This document shows positions 44,229-54,825 of a DNA stretch of 64,000 nt, in pieces; the stretch's first letter is position 1; every line of letters begins with the position of its first letter. Origin of the DNA: Rhinopithecus roxellana (lineage: Eukaryota; Chordata; Mammalia; Primates; Cercopithecidae); assembly GCF_007565055.1 (NCBI RefSeq), contig NC_044559.1, forward strand, positions 102,508,759 to 102,572,758, given 5' to 3'. The notes under the pieces were generated by a model, which worked only from the letters and a program-made list of their open reading frames with translations, ran no database searches and was not told the DNA's origin. The position numbers and the translations under genes were made by a program.

Positions 44229-44235
44229 CTCCGCC

Positions 44236-44251
44236 AGAATACAGTGTTTTC
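44236..44251. repeat. L1 target-site duplication, right copy
   Basis: agaatacagtgttttc, an exact copy of 37810-37825, directly next to the L1 5' end. Confidence 0.97.
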
Positions 44252-45035
44252 ATTCCCCATGTTTCTGTTGCTTTAGCTGTTTCTTCCTAGTGGCTTTCTT
44301 CCACTGCCGGAATCCAGCATGAAAACACTGGAACTGGAGGAGGTGGAGCTGGGAAGTGCGTGCCTGCAAGGTGTTTCTTGATGATATAGTTTAGTCACCA
44401 CTGCAGGACCACATGCCAGAGCTTAAAGGAATCTTTAGACCCTTTTGGTTTTGGTGAAAAGAGAATAACATTAAAAAGTCTTGCTTCATAAATCAACAAA
44501 CAATTGTTCTGTTTTCTTTTCCTATTATGGTATCAGGCACTCTGGCAGATACAGTGGAATATTTGCTCTTTAAACATTCATTCTGATTCTCAACAATCTT
44601 GGGAGATGGATCAAATCATAGTACCATAACTTTACAGAATGAAGAAGAAACAGCAGAAAATAAAATGTCCTGCAATATTCACTGTTTTAATTGCTCCTTC
44701 CTCCACACTCCCCCATCACTTTGTTTTTTCCTCATTGAGCCACATATTTAATTTTACTTATAGTTAATTATTTACAGCTTATAGATGAAGAAATATTCTA
44801 GTATAATAAAGCAATTTGACTAAAAGGAGATAATAGAATAAGGAAAAACATTTTACAAAGTATGTGAAAGCTTTTCAGTTATAATTCCTAATATCCTCCT
44901 GTAATATTTAAGGAAGACCCTTGATAATCGGATTAGATTTAGATGTGGATTTAATAAGCATTTAATTCAGCACTGATGATGAGCCAGGTACTTGGAAGTG
45001 CCTGTTAAAGGGATGAATGAATTATGCCACATTCC
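44252..45035. other. Non-repetitive sequence, no gene seen
   Basis: Host DNA to the right of the L1. No repeat or coding frame recognised. The L1 antisense promoter, if active, would transcribe into it. Confidence 0.4.
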
Positions 45036-45039
45036 TCAT

Positions 45040-45190
45040 GAGTTCCTTAGGAGCTAGTATTTTTCTAGATACAAAGGTGAAGTTCAGAGAAGGTGAGTGA
45101 CTTGCCCAAGGTCCCACGGCTAGTAATTAGCAGAAGAAGGATTCAAATGCAGATGATTGACTCCAAACCCTTAATTCCTTGGTATACTGC
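45040..45190 (-). repeat. MIR SINE
   Basis: Reversed MIR: gttcagagaaggtgagtgac, ttgcccaaggtcccacggct, agaaggattcaaatgcaga. Confidence 0.8.
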
Positions 45191-45404
45191 GACATCATTT
45201 GCTTCCTACATCAATTAATTAAGGAAGTGCTAGCCTCACAGACATTTGTTAAAAGGATTTTACTAATAATGCTGTTGCAAAGACAGAGCTCCTTTAGCTG
45301 TATTCCTGGTAACCCACATATGTCTGATGGAATCCAGTTGGGATTTTAGAAAGAAACATAATCTACACGAGAACTTGCATGTGTGTGGCCTGAAAGCTGA
45401 AAAA

Positions 45405-45905
45405 CTTCTGTGGTAGCCAGCATCCAGGATGACCACCAATAATCCCCCACTCCTGGAATTCACACCCTTGTGCACTTACCTCATATTAGCATGTGGTAGA
45501 AGAGATGGTATATCCTTTCCAAAATGAGGCTATAGAAAGGACTGCAGCATTGTCCTGAGCACTCTTTCAGGGCTTGAGCTGAAGGAGGTCTCATAAGGGT
45601 CACCTTACATTTTCTCCTAGGCACCTCACCCTCATCTGTCCCTGCCTCATGCTCTGTCTCGAATCTCTAAGTCTGGGGAAGGTGGTTGCCATGTTGTGAA
45701 CAGCCTCATGGACAGGACTATGTGGCTGGGAACTCAGGCTTCTGGCCAGTGAGAAACAGAGGCATGGCAGAAACTATGTGAGTGAACTTGGAAGTAGATT
45801 CTTCAGCCCCAGTTGGGCCTTCAGATGACTGCAACCTCGTGAGACTTCCTGAGCCAGAACTACCCAGCTAAGCTGCTTTCAGATTCCTGACACAACAGCT
45901 GGGCT
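45405..45905 (+). repeat. Ancient LTR-like repeat (MLT-type, tentative)
   Basis: Has agcatccaggatgaccacca near its start and a well-kept 3' half: gagtgaacttggaagtagatt, cttcagatgactgcaacctc, gagccagaactacccagcta. I know this block from many mammalian loci but do not assign the subfamily. Confidence 0.45.
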
Positions 45906-46254
45906 CTTGCTAGCCTTCTTCTCAACTCACCATCAGGTCTACCTTTGTACATCAAGTGGTGTTGACTAGTCACTCCTCATTTGTTTCTTTTTCTCCTTAA
46001 GGGGAAGTTATAATTTTAAATAATAATAGCTTTCTTCTCTTATCCTGATTTGGTAGGAACCCGTGAATACGCCAAATGTACAGAGTGAATGAAAGCACCT
46101 GTTACCTAAGCTTTATATTTCTTTCCTGAATGAAACTCATCAACATCCTGCACAATCCCTTCAGATGCAGTAAGCAGATTTGTGAGTGTTGATGGTGATG
46201 TGTGCCCCATGGTGTCTGACAGGGCATGGTGGCAGCCCAGCAGTAGCAGCACCA
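45906..46254. other. Non-repetitive sequence, no gene seen
   Basis: No consensus recognised and no coding support. Confidence 0.35.
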
Positions 46255-46460
46255 GGAGAGCCCAGGACTGGAAACGGGGCCCCAGCTCTGATCCCATCTC
46301 TGTGCTCGACAAGCTCTGTGACTTTTATCAAGTCCTGCTACCTTTCTGCCTCATTTTTTATCTGTAATAGGGAAATGAGATCATTATGAGGATGGACTGA
46401 GATAATAAATGGGACAATGCATTGAAAAGTACAAAGGGTAATACAAATGCTATGTAGTAT
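46255..46460 (+). repeat. MIR SINE
   Basis: Contains ctgtgacttttatcaagtcc, gaaatgagatcattatgagg and a tgcattgaaaagtacaaagg block, in MIR order. Confidence 0.7.
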
Positions 46461-46614
46461 TAATCAGGGTTCTAGTTATTATGACTGTGTTAAATAACCC
46501 ATTACGTGATAGACAGCTTTAAGTGGAAATAAGGGCCTTCCCCCAACACAGGTGAATTTACTTTACAAAGTGGGAATGATTCCTCATCCTCAGTCAGGTC
46601 TTGATGGATGTGCC
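46461..46614. other. Non-repetitive sequence, no gene seen
   Basis: No repeat consensus recognised. Confidence 0.3.
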
Positions 46615-46760
46615 CATTCATACATTCATTCACTCAAGGAATATTTACCGTGTGCCCACAATGTGTTAGGCACTGTTCTAGGCTCTTGAGACACCTAAGT
46701 GAACACAACAGATTAAGACCCTTGCCCACACAGAGTCTTCTCTGATGGGTGTTCGGGACA
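46615..46760 (-). repeat. L2 LINE 3' end
   Basis: The block attcattcactcaaggaata, then tgttaggcactgttctaggc, is the reversed L2 3' terminus. Confidence 0.7.
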
Positions 46761-47044
46761 GGCCTGAGATGGCTGTGCTTTGAGCCAAGGGAGAATGGCT
46801 GAAAGCTGAAGTTAGCAGTCTGAGGTTGGACCTCCAAATCCATATAGGTATTGTATTGGAAGAGGGAGCTCCGTGCAAAGGAGAGACAATGAGTGCAGGT
46901 GTTCAAGGGAACCTAAAGGAGTCAAAGTCTGGAGGAATTCCTGAGCCAAAGGAAAAAGTGACTGTTACAGTCACACTTTGGGGAAATTCAAAATCTCTTC
47001 AAGGGAGAGGATCTTGGTAAAAGAAAGAAATGTGGTAAAGGGAG
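46761..47044. other. Non-repetitive sequence, no gene seen
   Basis: No consensus recognised and no coding support. Confidence 0.35.
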
Positions 47045-47362
47045 AGGGAAATTGGGAGATGTTTATCAAAGAGTAAAAGTTTCAGTTATACAAGATTATG
47101 AATGAGTTCTGGAGCCCTAAGATACAGCAATGTGACTATAGTTAACAATAATGTATTGTACTGAAATTTGCTAAGAGGATAGATCTTAAGCATTTCTTAC
47201 CACAATCAATCAATATGCGGTGATGAGTATTCCAGTTAGCTCATAATGGTGATTATTTTACCATGTATGCATATATCAAAACAACCAATTGTTTACCTTA
47301 AATATATACAATTTTTATCTGCCGATCATACCTGAATAAAGTCAAAAAAGAAAGAAAGAAAA
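47045..47362 (+). repeat. Old L1 3' end
   Basis: gggagatgtttatcaaagag, tgactatagttaacaataat, gtattgtactgaaatttgct and an A-rich tail with AAAG units near 47345. It is the 3' UTR of an L1MA/B-like element, 5'-truncated. Confidence 0.85.
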
Positions 47363-47738
47363 TGAGTAGTCAACCCTCCCCCTGCCACCCGATGATGAGT
47401 TAAGGAGTAGGCCTAGCCAGAACTGGATTGCTTTGCATCCCAGAATAAGAAGAAATGAGTTTCCTGAGGAGGACCAGTTCAGCAGGAGAGGTAGGTCACC
47501 TAGGGCAGAAGATGAATGTGAGGCCAAATGGTGAACTTGGGTCACAGAGTTAAGAGCCTGTTTGATCAGGCTAAGGATTTAGAACATTATTTTTCATGCA
47601 ATGGGGATTGTGGATAATTCAGAGTAGAGGAATGATATAATCTGAGCAGATTCATCTGGCAGCAGGGTGTTGAATCAACTGGAAGGAGAAGAGGTGAAGA
47701 GATCATACTGGAAGGAAAAAGAGTTTATGATTCTTTTT
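47363..47738. other. Non-repetitive sequence, no gene seen
   Basis: No consensus recognised. Confidence 0.35.
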
Positions 47739-48056
47739 GTTATGGACTGAATTTCCCCCCTCCTCCCAAATTAACGTATCCAAGTCTCAATTCCCTGCAT
47801 TTCTGAAGGTGATTGCATTTGGAGAAAGGATCTTAAAAGGGGGGTGATTAAATTAAAAAGAGGCTGCTCAGGTGGGGCTCTAATTCAATAAAACTGGTAT
47901 TTTTATAGGAGGTGCATGCATAGAAGAGTGACCAAGAGAAGAGGAAGCAAGACTGTAATCTTGGACTTCCAACTTCCAGAACTGTGAGACAACAAATTTC
48001 TGTTGTTTAAGCAACCCGGCTGTGGTGTTTTATTATGCCAGCCTTGCAAAGGAATC
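47739..48056 (+). repeat. MLT1-type MaLR LTR
   Basis: Starts tgttatggactgaatttccc and ends with gttgtttaagcaacccggct and ttattatgccagcc. The block cttccagaactgtgagacaa is the MLT1 3' region. Solo fossil LTR. Confidence 0.85.
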
Positions 48057-48099
48057 CAGATTCCTCCCTTTTCAGAGGAGCATGGGTTTCCTATCCTGT

Positions 48100-48295
48100 A
48101 ATGTGAAGCAGTTCCTAATCCTAACTATGCATTAAGACTCCCCTGGAAAATATTTTTAAAGATACTGATTCTTAGGATCCACCCATGAGTCATTTAATCA
48201 GAATCTCGGAGTTAATTTTCTGGACATCATTCATCTTTAAAAACACTCCCAAATGGTTCTGATGTGCAGACATAGTTGAGAGCCATGTCTTTAAG
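48100..48295 (+). mobile_element. MER5-like hAT-Charlie element
   Basis: Contains attaagactcccctggaaaa, gattcttaggatccacccat and an end near ggttctgatgtgcagacata, in MER5 order. Confidence 0.55.
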
Positions 48296-48678
48296 ACAAC
48301 GGAAAAAGCAAGTCAGATTCTTATATGTTATTGCCATATCTTCACAAAAATTTAAAAGGGAAAAAATATCCTGACTGCAGGTGTGATAAATAAGATTTTA
48401 ATGCTTAACTAGATGGTAGTGAACTCTCTTAAAGTAAAAGAAAATGCTTGATAGAAACATAAGGTGGCATCTGATGCAGGTCATTTGGTTTGTGGATGGT
48501 GTAGACTAGAGCATGTAGTTAATGTGAAAACTCTGTAGCCAGGTCTTCCTGTTTGGCCCGCTTTCCAGCCAGGTTTAAACCCCGTTCAACCTTACTAGCT
48601 GTGCGACTGATTGTAAATTACTTAATTTCACTTTACCGCAATTTACTTCTGACACATGGTAAGTATTCAATTAATGTT
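48296..48678. other. Non-repetitive sequence, no gene seen
   Basis: No consensus recognised until the LTR. The 5 bases atgtt at 48674-48678 are the left copy of the LTR target duplication. Confidence 0.4.
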
Positions 48679-49053
48679 TGATATGGTTTAGCTTTATGTC
48701 CCCACCCAAATCTCATCTTGACTTGTAATCCCAGGTGTTGAGGGAGGAAGCTGGTGGGAGGTGATTAGATCATGGGAGAATAGTTTCCCCCATGCTATTC
48801 TCATGATAGTGAGTGAGTTCTCATGAGATCTGATGGTTTTATAAGTGTTTGCCAAGTTCCTCCTTCATTGGCTTCTCTCTCCTGCTGCCATGTGAAGAAG
48901 GTCCTTGCTTCCCTTTTGCCTGCTGCCATGATTGTAAGTTTCCTGAGGCCTCCCCAAGCCATTCAGAACTGTGAGTCAATTAAACCTCTTTCCTTTATGA
49001 ATTACCCAGTCTCAGGTAGTCTCTTTACAGCAGTGTGAGAACAGACTAACACA
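48679..49053 (+). repeat. MaLR solo LTR (MST/THE1 type) with 5-bp target duplication
   Basis: Starts tgatatggtttagctttatg and ends acagactaacaca. Inside are gggaggtgattagatcatgg and the polyadenylation-side block caattaaacctctttccttt. The flanks atgtt (48674-48678) and atgtt (49054-49058) are identical, as expected of an ERVL-MaLR integration. The internal region was lost by LTR-LTR recombination. It is the same class as the LTR at 1252-1594, but on the opposite strand. Confidence 0.93.
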
Positions 49054-49059
49054 ATGTTA

Positions 49060-49934
49060 GCTTTTATTAGTGATACTGAAGAATGTCAGTGCAAACCCAA
49101 AGATCATGATGTGCTTGTTTGGTCACTATTGATTAGTTTTCTAATTAGTTAAGCTAATGTTATGATAGATCAACAGACATCCAACTGGTTCAGAATACAC
49201 CTCCAGGCCCCTTCTGTGGATTTTCCTGGAGGTTTGGGGTTTTATCAGAATTTTAGGGATTATCTTAGTACATCAGAAGGATGCCCAAAGTGATATAATA
49301 GAAATCAGTTTCAAATGGTTACAGGTATATTACATATAAATATTTCTTAGGGAGTTACGGGTTACCATCAGGGTGAATTACTGGGCAAATTTTCAGAAGT
49401 GACTCTTTCATGTTCTCTAATCTGAAGGGCCTTCTGAGGTAAAGGAATCAAAAATTTCTGTCCATTTTTCTCTTATTTAACCCATAGGGGGATTTGGGGA
49501 TCTTTCTGGAGCATGGTAATGGGACTTCTATGGTTTAGTGCACCTTTCTTCTCTGTGCCCTTCTTGGATCCCAGATGGAGTTTGGGTAAACTCTTCTCTC
49601 TTCTAAGCACAAGATACTTTGATGAAAGAACAGATCACCGTCATTGGCAATTATTTCCTCTCAGCAAATGGTTTTTGCTGTTTTGAGCTATTGAACTTGG
49701 AATTCTGTGGCTTGCTACTGGAGTCACCTCTTTTAAAGTATTTTATTGAAGTGGTTGGTTTATCTGCAAGATATGACTAGGCTTGTTCCCTTTATCTTAA
49801 TGTCTATTGAAATTGGAAAATTCCTTTCTGGTTCCTAAGAAGGAGATACAAATCAGTGTGGGCTAGAATGGGCTGGGCCTAGTGTAAAATCCTGAGGCCA
49901 CCCTGGTAGCATGGGGTGGAGAATTTTTCTTTCC
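49060..49934. other. Non-repetitive sequence, no gene seen
   Basis: No consensus recognised and no coding support. Confidence 0.4.
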
Positions 49935-50055
49935 TTGAGTGACTGGACTGTGAGCATTTGGAAGGCAGAGACTGAACTTTATAGGCATTGTATTTCCACA
50001 GTGACTAGCATGGGTGTCTGCACTTGGCAAATGACCAATAGATATATGTTTCCTC
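49935..50055 (+). repeat. L2 LINE 3' end
   Basis: The block gactgtgagcatttggaagg followed by a gcagagactgaactttatag block and a ttggcaaatgaccaataga end matches the L2 terminus. Confidence 0.6.
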
Positions 50056-51062
50056 AAAAAACTGCTTGGTTTGGATGTTTGACCTGCCATAATTTCTTCA
50101 GATACAGTAGGGAAGACCGAGGGCTATTTTTTAGGGCCCTTGTTTCTGTGCCAGAGATAGAAATACTTAGGGGATGAGCCAATCATCAAAGAGAAAGCTG
50201 AGTCCAACTCCTTGTTCAAAGACTTGTCTATTAGAATAAGAAGAGTAGAATAATTCCCCAAAAGAATAGTGGAAGAGAACCAAATAGCAGACATGCTCTT
50301 CTAATTAGAGCTTTTAGGCCAGGAAGACCCCAAAAGTTGTCACACTGCCTGCTTCTTGCAACCAGATCAGGCTAGATTTATGACAGCTGATATACATAAT
50401 ATCTGATTGCATCTGTTTACATTGGGGCCTTCTTTGCCTTAATCTATGAGTTTGTCTGTGTACTAAATCATGAAAGCTTTCTGTGTGCTTTTCAACGAAA
50501 GCATTTGACTTCCTTCCACAGGGAAGTACGTAATGAGTAGGCACATTCCTCTTTCCCCCAAACCCAGCTGAGCCACTTAAATTTACTTCCCTTTTCTCTT
50601 TTTTCCTCTCTATGACTCCTCTTCTTTCCCTTTTCTGTTTCTAAAATAGGCCATCAAAGTTCAATTGCTCAGTACCTTGCTAAGTGTTTGAATTCTCTGG
50701 GGGCACATACGTGTTTTCAAAAACAGGACTGAAACTGATCTGGATGAGTTTCAAGCAAGTAGATGTGGTTTGGCAGGAAATAAGGGAAGCCTTTTACTGA
50801 AGGTGTCAGAATGGCATCACTGTCAGATCAGCAAATTTGAATAGCTCTGAAGCACTGGGGAATGGGCGATGTCTTGCTGATAACGTCGGTAATATTTCAG
50901 AATAGGTGATAATTACTAAAGTGTTTTGAATTTCTAAAGAACTTAAAAATTACTCTGTAGGGCATTCAGTAGGAAAAAAGCTGAAGAACTATGGGAGTTA
51001 CAATAGAAATGTAAGGGTAATGGGAAATAAGACAATTTCAGATAATATTGCTACGATTACCA
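50056..51062. other. Non-repetitive sequence, no gene seen
   Basis: No consensus recognised. Short frames on both strands lack support. Confidence 0.4.
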
Positions 51063-51123
51063 TCATGACCACCACCACCAGCACTAGCACCACCACTGCC
51101 GTCACCACCACTGCCACTACTAG
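51063..51123 (+). repeat. ACC-rich trinucleotide repeat
   Basis: Degenerate (ACC)n run with GCC and AGC interruptions, about 60 bp, directly upstream of a MIR. Confidence 0.8.
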
Positions 51124-51124
51124 C

Positions 51125-51290
51125 TAAAAGTTATGGGGTACTTCATATGTTCCAGGCACTGTGCTAAGTGCTTTACATTGATTCTCTCACATTATGTGAA
51201 TTATCTCACATCAATCTTACGAGCTAGGTACTGCTATTATTCTTATTCTACACTTGAGGAAGCAGATGTTAGCAAATTAAATAATTGGCT
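51125..51290 (-). repeat. MIR SINE
   Basis: Contains gttccaggcactgtgctaag, cttacgagctaggtactgct and a cttgaggaagcagatg block, the reversed MIR order. Confidence 0.75.
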
Positions 51291-52119
51291 TTTGAATCTC
51301 CAGCTACAACATTCTGGAGCCGAAACTTAAAGCTGTGTTTATTTGCACAAAGCTCATATTCTTAACTGATATGCTATTTAAAGATAGCCCCTATAGATAT
51401 ATGTATATGTTGATTCAATGTTTGAAATTATATTGATTAGGTAAGATCACTTTCCTTAGTATTATGAGCATATGTGGTATGCACATGTATGTGTGTTTGA
51501 GTGCACTGTGCTGGTGACAAGGTAAGTTATAGAAATGTACAAAGCTATTAACCTGAGTTTGGGAAGGCAAACTCCAGCAGTGGGGATTAAGGATGCCTCT
51601 CTCTCTTCTCCTGAGAATGAATCATAAATGTGGTGTCCTTAAATCAGAATAATTGAGACCGAGAGGGAGAATGTTAGAGGGCTGAACACATTTGATTCAA
51701 GGAAAGTGGTTCTGGCATTGGTCCTTGATTGGAGCAAGATGTTTAGTTAGATTGTGGCCATGTAGTAAGTGACAAGATGTTTCTCACCATATGGAGGCCA
51801 GAAACAAGAAGGGAAGAAGTTCAAGCAAGGTGCCTGCAGACACTGCCAGCCAAACTGGAGCCAAATTTTAAGGTTACATGGATCACTTTATTTAATAAAG
51901 AATAAAGAAAATGAAGATAAATTAACTTGCTAAATAAATGAAATTTATAGAAAAACTGTAAAATGAATTTTATAAAAAATAAACTTTGTTTCTATAAATC
52001 AGTGATTTTTAACTTCTTTGTTTTGAGATTTGTTGTGAGGTATAAATAATCTGTCACCAATAATAAAGGGAAGAAGTTTGCAAATATCTTATTGATTTTT
52101 TTTGTATAAATTAGAGTAG
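51291..52119. other. Non-repetitive sequence, no gene seen
   Basis: AT-rich; no repeat consensus recognised. Confidence 0.4.
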
Positions 52120-52124
52120 AATTA

Positions 52125-52450
52125 AGGTTATATCAGTCAGGATGGGATAGACTTTGTGTGAGAACAAACAATCCCCAAGGTCTTGGTTGCCAAAAACAGT
52201 GAAGTTTATCTTGTTTATACTGTGTGTCTATTGTGGGTAATCTGGGGGTCTTCTTAGGTTATTCACACTCAGGGATAAAAACTGATGAAACCTTATATGA
52301 AACGTCTCCAGTCACTGTGGTCAGCAGAAGGAAGCAGGCAAATCCCTCATTGGCTCTTGAAGGTTGAAGGAGACACATATCACTACTGTTCACATTTTAT
52401 TGGCCAAAATAAGACATATAAACTTGCCTACCAAGGAGCAAGAAGGGAAC
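52125..52450 (+). repeat. Ancient interspersed repeat, family not assigned
   Basis: The blocks tatcagtcaggatgggatag, gtctattgtgggtaatctgg and cacattttattggccaaaat form a recognisable mammalian repeat. I cannot name it or tell LTR from DNA transposon. Confidence 0.4.
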
Positions 52451-52994
52451 ATGCGATCCTCCATGTACTTATAAGGAGAAGAATTAGGATATTGAGGAAT
52501 AGCCTGAGGACTATCTAGAGGTTAATTCCTTTACTGCTGTGAATCTTACCCCTTTATGTTCTGCGATGGCCATCATGAGGTGGAGGTGAGGCTCCCATCC
52601 AGGAATTGTGCCTAATTCATGAATCATCAGACTATTGCCAAAGCCTGCGGTGGGGTCTTCATATGAATATCACCCTTCATGTCTGCCCTGGGGACTAAGA
52701 TTTTGAACTCCTGCCTCAGATAAGGAGAGGGGGCTCAGCTGTATCTCCAACTGCTGCGGTTTGGAAGATCCCTGAATCGTTCAGTGGCAGAGAAGAGAGA
52801 ACAGGAGGACCTCCCATCACAGAGCTTCTGGGAGCCCCTGACAGCTGGGAGAACTGACGTACACTTCTAGTAGCAATATTCCAAACTTTTCCCTTAAGGG
52901 ATTTTCCAAGCCTCATCCTCACCTACCCAGCTAAAATCTGGGGCTTGAATATCTAACCTTGTGATAAACTTTCTATCTCCACTCTTTTTTTAAC
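52451..52994. other. Non-repetitive sequence, no gene seen
   Basis: No consensus recognised. Confidence 0.4.
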
Positions 52995-53216
52995 AGTTAA
53001 CATTTACTGAATGCCTGTTGTGTGCCAACAGCTACTGTTTTAAGCACGTGATATGTATTACTAATTATTATTTAATCCTTATAACAACTTGGGGAGGTGG
53101 ATACTGTTATTATCCCCATTTTACAACTAGGCACAGAGAGGTTGAGGAATGTCCTAGTAAGTAGGACAATCCTAGTAAGCTGGGATCAATCCCAGGCTGT
53201 CTGGCTTCAGAGCCCA
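52995..53216 (-). repeat. MIR SINE with a small internal duplication
   Basis: Reversed MIR: tgaatgcctgttgtgtgcca, ttaatccttataacaacttg, ccccattttacaactaggca. The phrase tcctagtaag occurs twice (about 53152 and 53170) with a short spacer, a local duplication inside the SINE. Confidence 0.8.
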
Positions 53217-54464
53217 CTGCACAGCCTTTTGGCTACTAGCAGATATTGTATTTGGAGGAAATGAGCTTCACTGGATGTGGATATGAACAATGAAATGCTC
53301 AATGATGCCAATAGCAACTCACAGAAATTCTTAAAGACTAAAATCCTCACAATCTTATACTCTCCATTGAAATCAATCGGATAAAACTGATGCAGGTGTA
53401 TGCATGGTCCAGCAGACACCTTCATCTTCTAAAGAGCCAAGGCAGAGCAAATTTACATGACCGAGTGTTAATAGAGCCTTTGTCATGACCCGCAGGTGAC
53501 AGATTTCCAAAGGCCTAAATTCATTATCTTGTGCACACAGGGCAAAGCTTATAGGCTTCTGTAGGATATCATTATTGCAAAAGCAAACTTAAACATTTCT
53601 TAAAGCAAAACATGACTGCCTAGAAAAAGGGTGTTATAGTCATGAAATAACCATCTCTTTCTCTTTCCCTGCGGCCCCTCTGCATATGTATATCAACAAA
53701 CAAATGTGTGGAGAACTTACACATTGGTGTGCTGGTAAGTGTTCAACAACTGGTTCCTGGTTATCTGGGGGGGGGGAAGCCTATTTATAGTGGTTGCCAA
53801 TTTCTATGATGTAAATATTCCCACCACTGCCAATTTCAAGTTACCAATGTGATATCACTGAATGCAGAATTGGAAAGAGATGCTAAGAATTGGCTCTCAT
53901 GAGCCAGTATGTACTGGCTTCAGTCCACCAATGACATTAAGTGGGAGAGAAAAGATACTCCATAGCTCAGAGTCGCAAAAAAAAAAAAAAAAAAAAAAGT
54001 GGGATTTGAGACAGCTTAACTGAAATGAATCCACCATCATATCAAACTTCTAAATGAGAGCTGTATTAATTATTTTTATTCTAGAATTAGTGAGACAAAT
54101 GGTGTGCTTTGGGTTATTCTCTGGGAAATGTACTAAAACTGTGAGAGCTACCACCTTCAAGAATTAAAACTGCAAAAGAGAGAGAGAGACTAGGATGTGA
54201 GACCCTGGGAGTTAGGAGGGCTGAGTGCTGCCTGTGGTAGCTGTGATCCGGGGCATGTTATTTATCTTAAAGTGTATACATTCTTTTGGATTCTTCTGGT
54301 GCTGACAGTCTATGGTTTTAAGTCCAATTATAGGGGATGGTGAGAAGAAGAGCCTAAGGTATATCAATAGCAAGGGGGGCAGAAAATGGAGAAACAGGAA
54401 GAACAAAAGACTGAGTGGGGGTACTGTGAAAGAGAGATGAAATTGAGAGAAAAACAAAGAAAAG
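53217..54464. other. Non-repetitive sequence with an isolated poly(A)
   Basis: No family repeat recognised. A run of about 22 A lies at 53977-53998 and a G-run at about 53767-53776. The 270 bp upstream of the A-run could be a retrocopied sequence, but I do not recognise it. Confidence 0.35.
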
Positions 54465-54825
54465 GCCTAACATTTATTGAGAATTTACTATGGGCTACTA
54501 GTTATGAGATTATGAGTGATTATGAAACTGCAATTATGTGATTACAAACCGCTTTCTTTCTCTTTTTTATTTTTATTGTTTTATTTTAAATGAGTTCCTG
54601 CATTGGCTGGGAAATGAACCTGAGAAGCACTTATTTCTATCTAACTCAATTTCCATACCAACCTCATGAGACAGTGGTTATTTTCTCTGTTTTACAGATG
54701 AAGAAAATTAGTCTATAGTGCAATTACTCACCCTAAGTTCTACTGCTAGTGAGTGGCTGACCTGGAGTTCCAAACGAGGTCTGCACTTCTGTAAATCCTG
54801 TGTTCTCTGCACCATGCAGCGCTGC
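54465..54825 (-). repeat. MIR SINE, interrupted
   Basis: The start cctaacatttattgagaatt (54465-54510) and the later blocks ctgttttacagatgaagaaa and gctagtgagtggctgacctg (54670-54770) are collinear parts of a reversed MIR separated by about 100 bp of other sequence. Confidence 0.6.

Larger units (their letters stand above)
37826..44235 (-). mobile_element. Full-length, ORF-intact young L1 with a 3' transduction
   Basis: A complete LINE-1 on the minus strand. In L1 order it comprises a 1,030-bp 5' UTR (44235-43206), ORF1 (43205-42189), a 63-bp spacer (42188-42126), ORF2 (42125-38298), a 3' UTR (38297-38068), poly(A) one (38067-38031), 180 bp of transduced flank (38030-37851) and poly(A) two (37850-37826). 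A perfect 16-bp duplication flanks the whole. L1 moves by target-primed reverse transcription: ORF2p nicks the target and copies the RNA in place. No 5' truncation, inversion or internal stop is visible, so the copy looks recent. The youngest human L1s have a shorter 5' UTR. Together with the monkey-type AluY in the window, this points to an Old World monkey L1 lineage. Intact reading frames do not prove activity. Confidence 0.97.
43206..44235 (-). promoter_or_regulatory. L1 5' UTR and internal promoter
   Basis: 1,030 bp from the L1 start to ORF1, rich in CpG for this window. It carries the internal pol II promoter that lets a new copy transcribe itself. The first bases (in reverse) are the standard GGCGGAGCAAGATGGCCG end. 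L1 5' UTRs also host an antisense promoter, which here would point right, towards 44236 and beyond. The length is over 100 bp greater than that of the youngest human L1s (about 900 bp). Confidence 0.95.
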
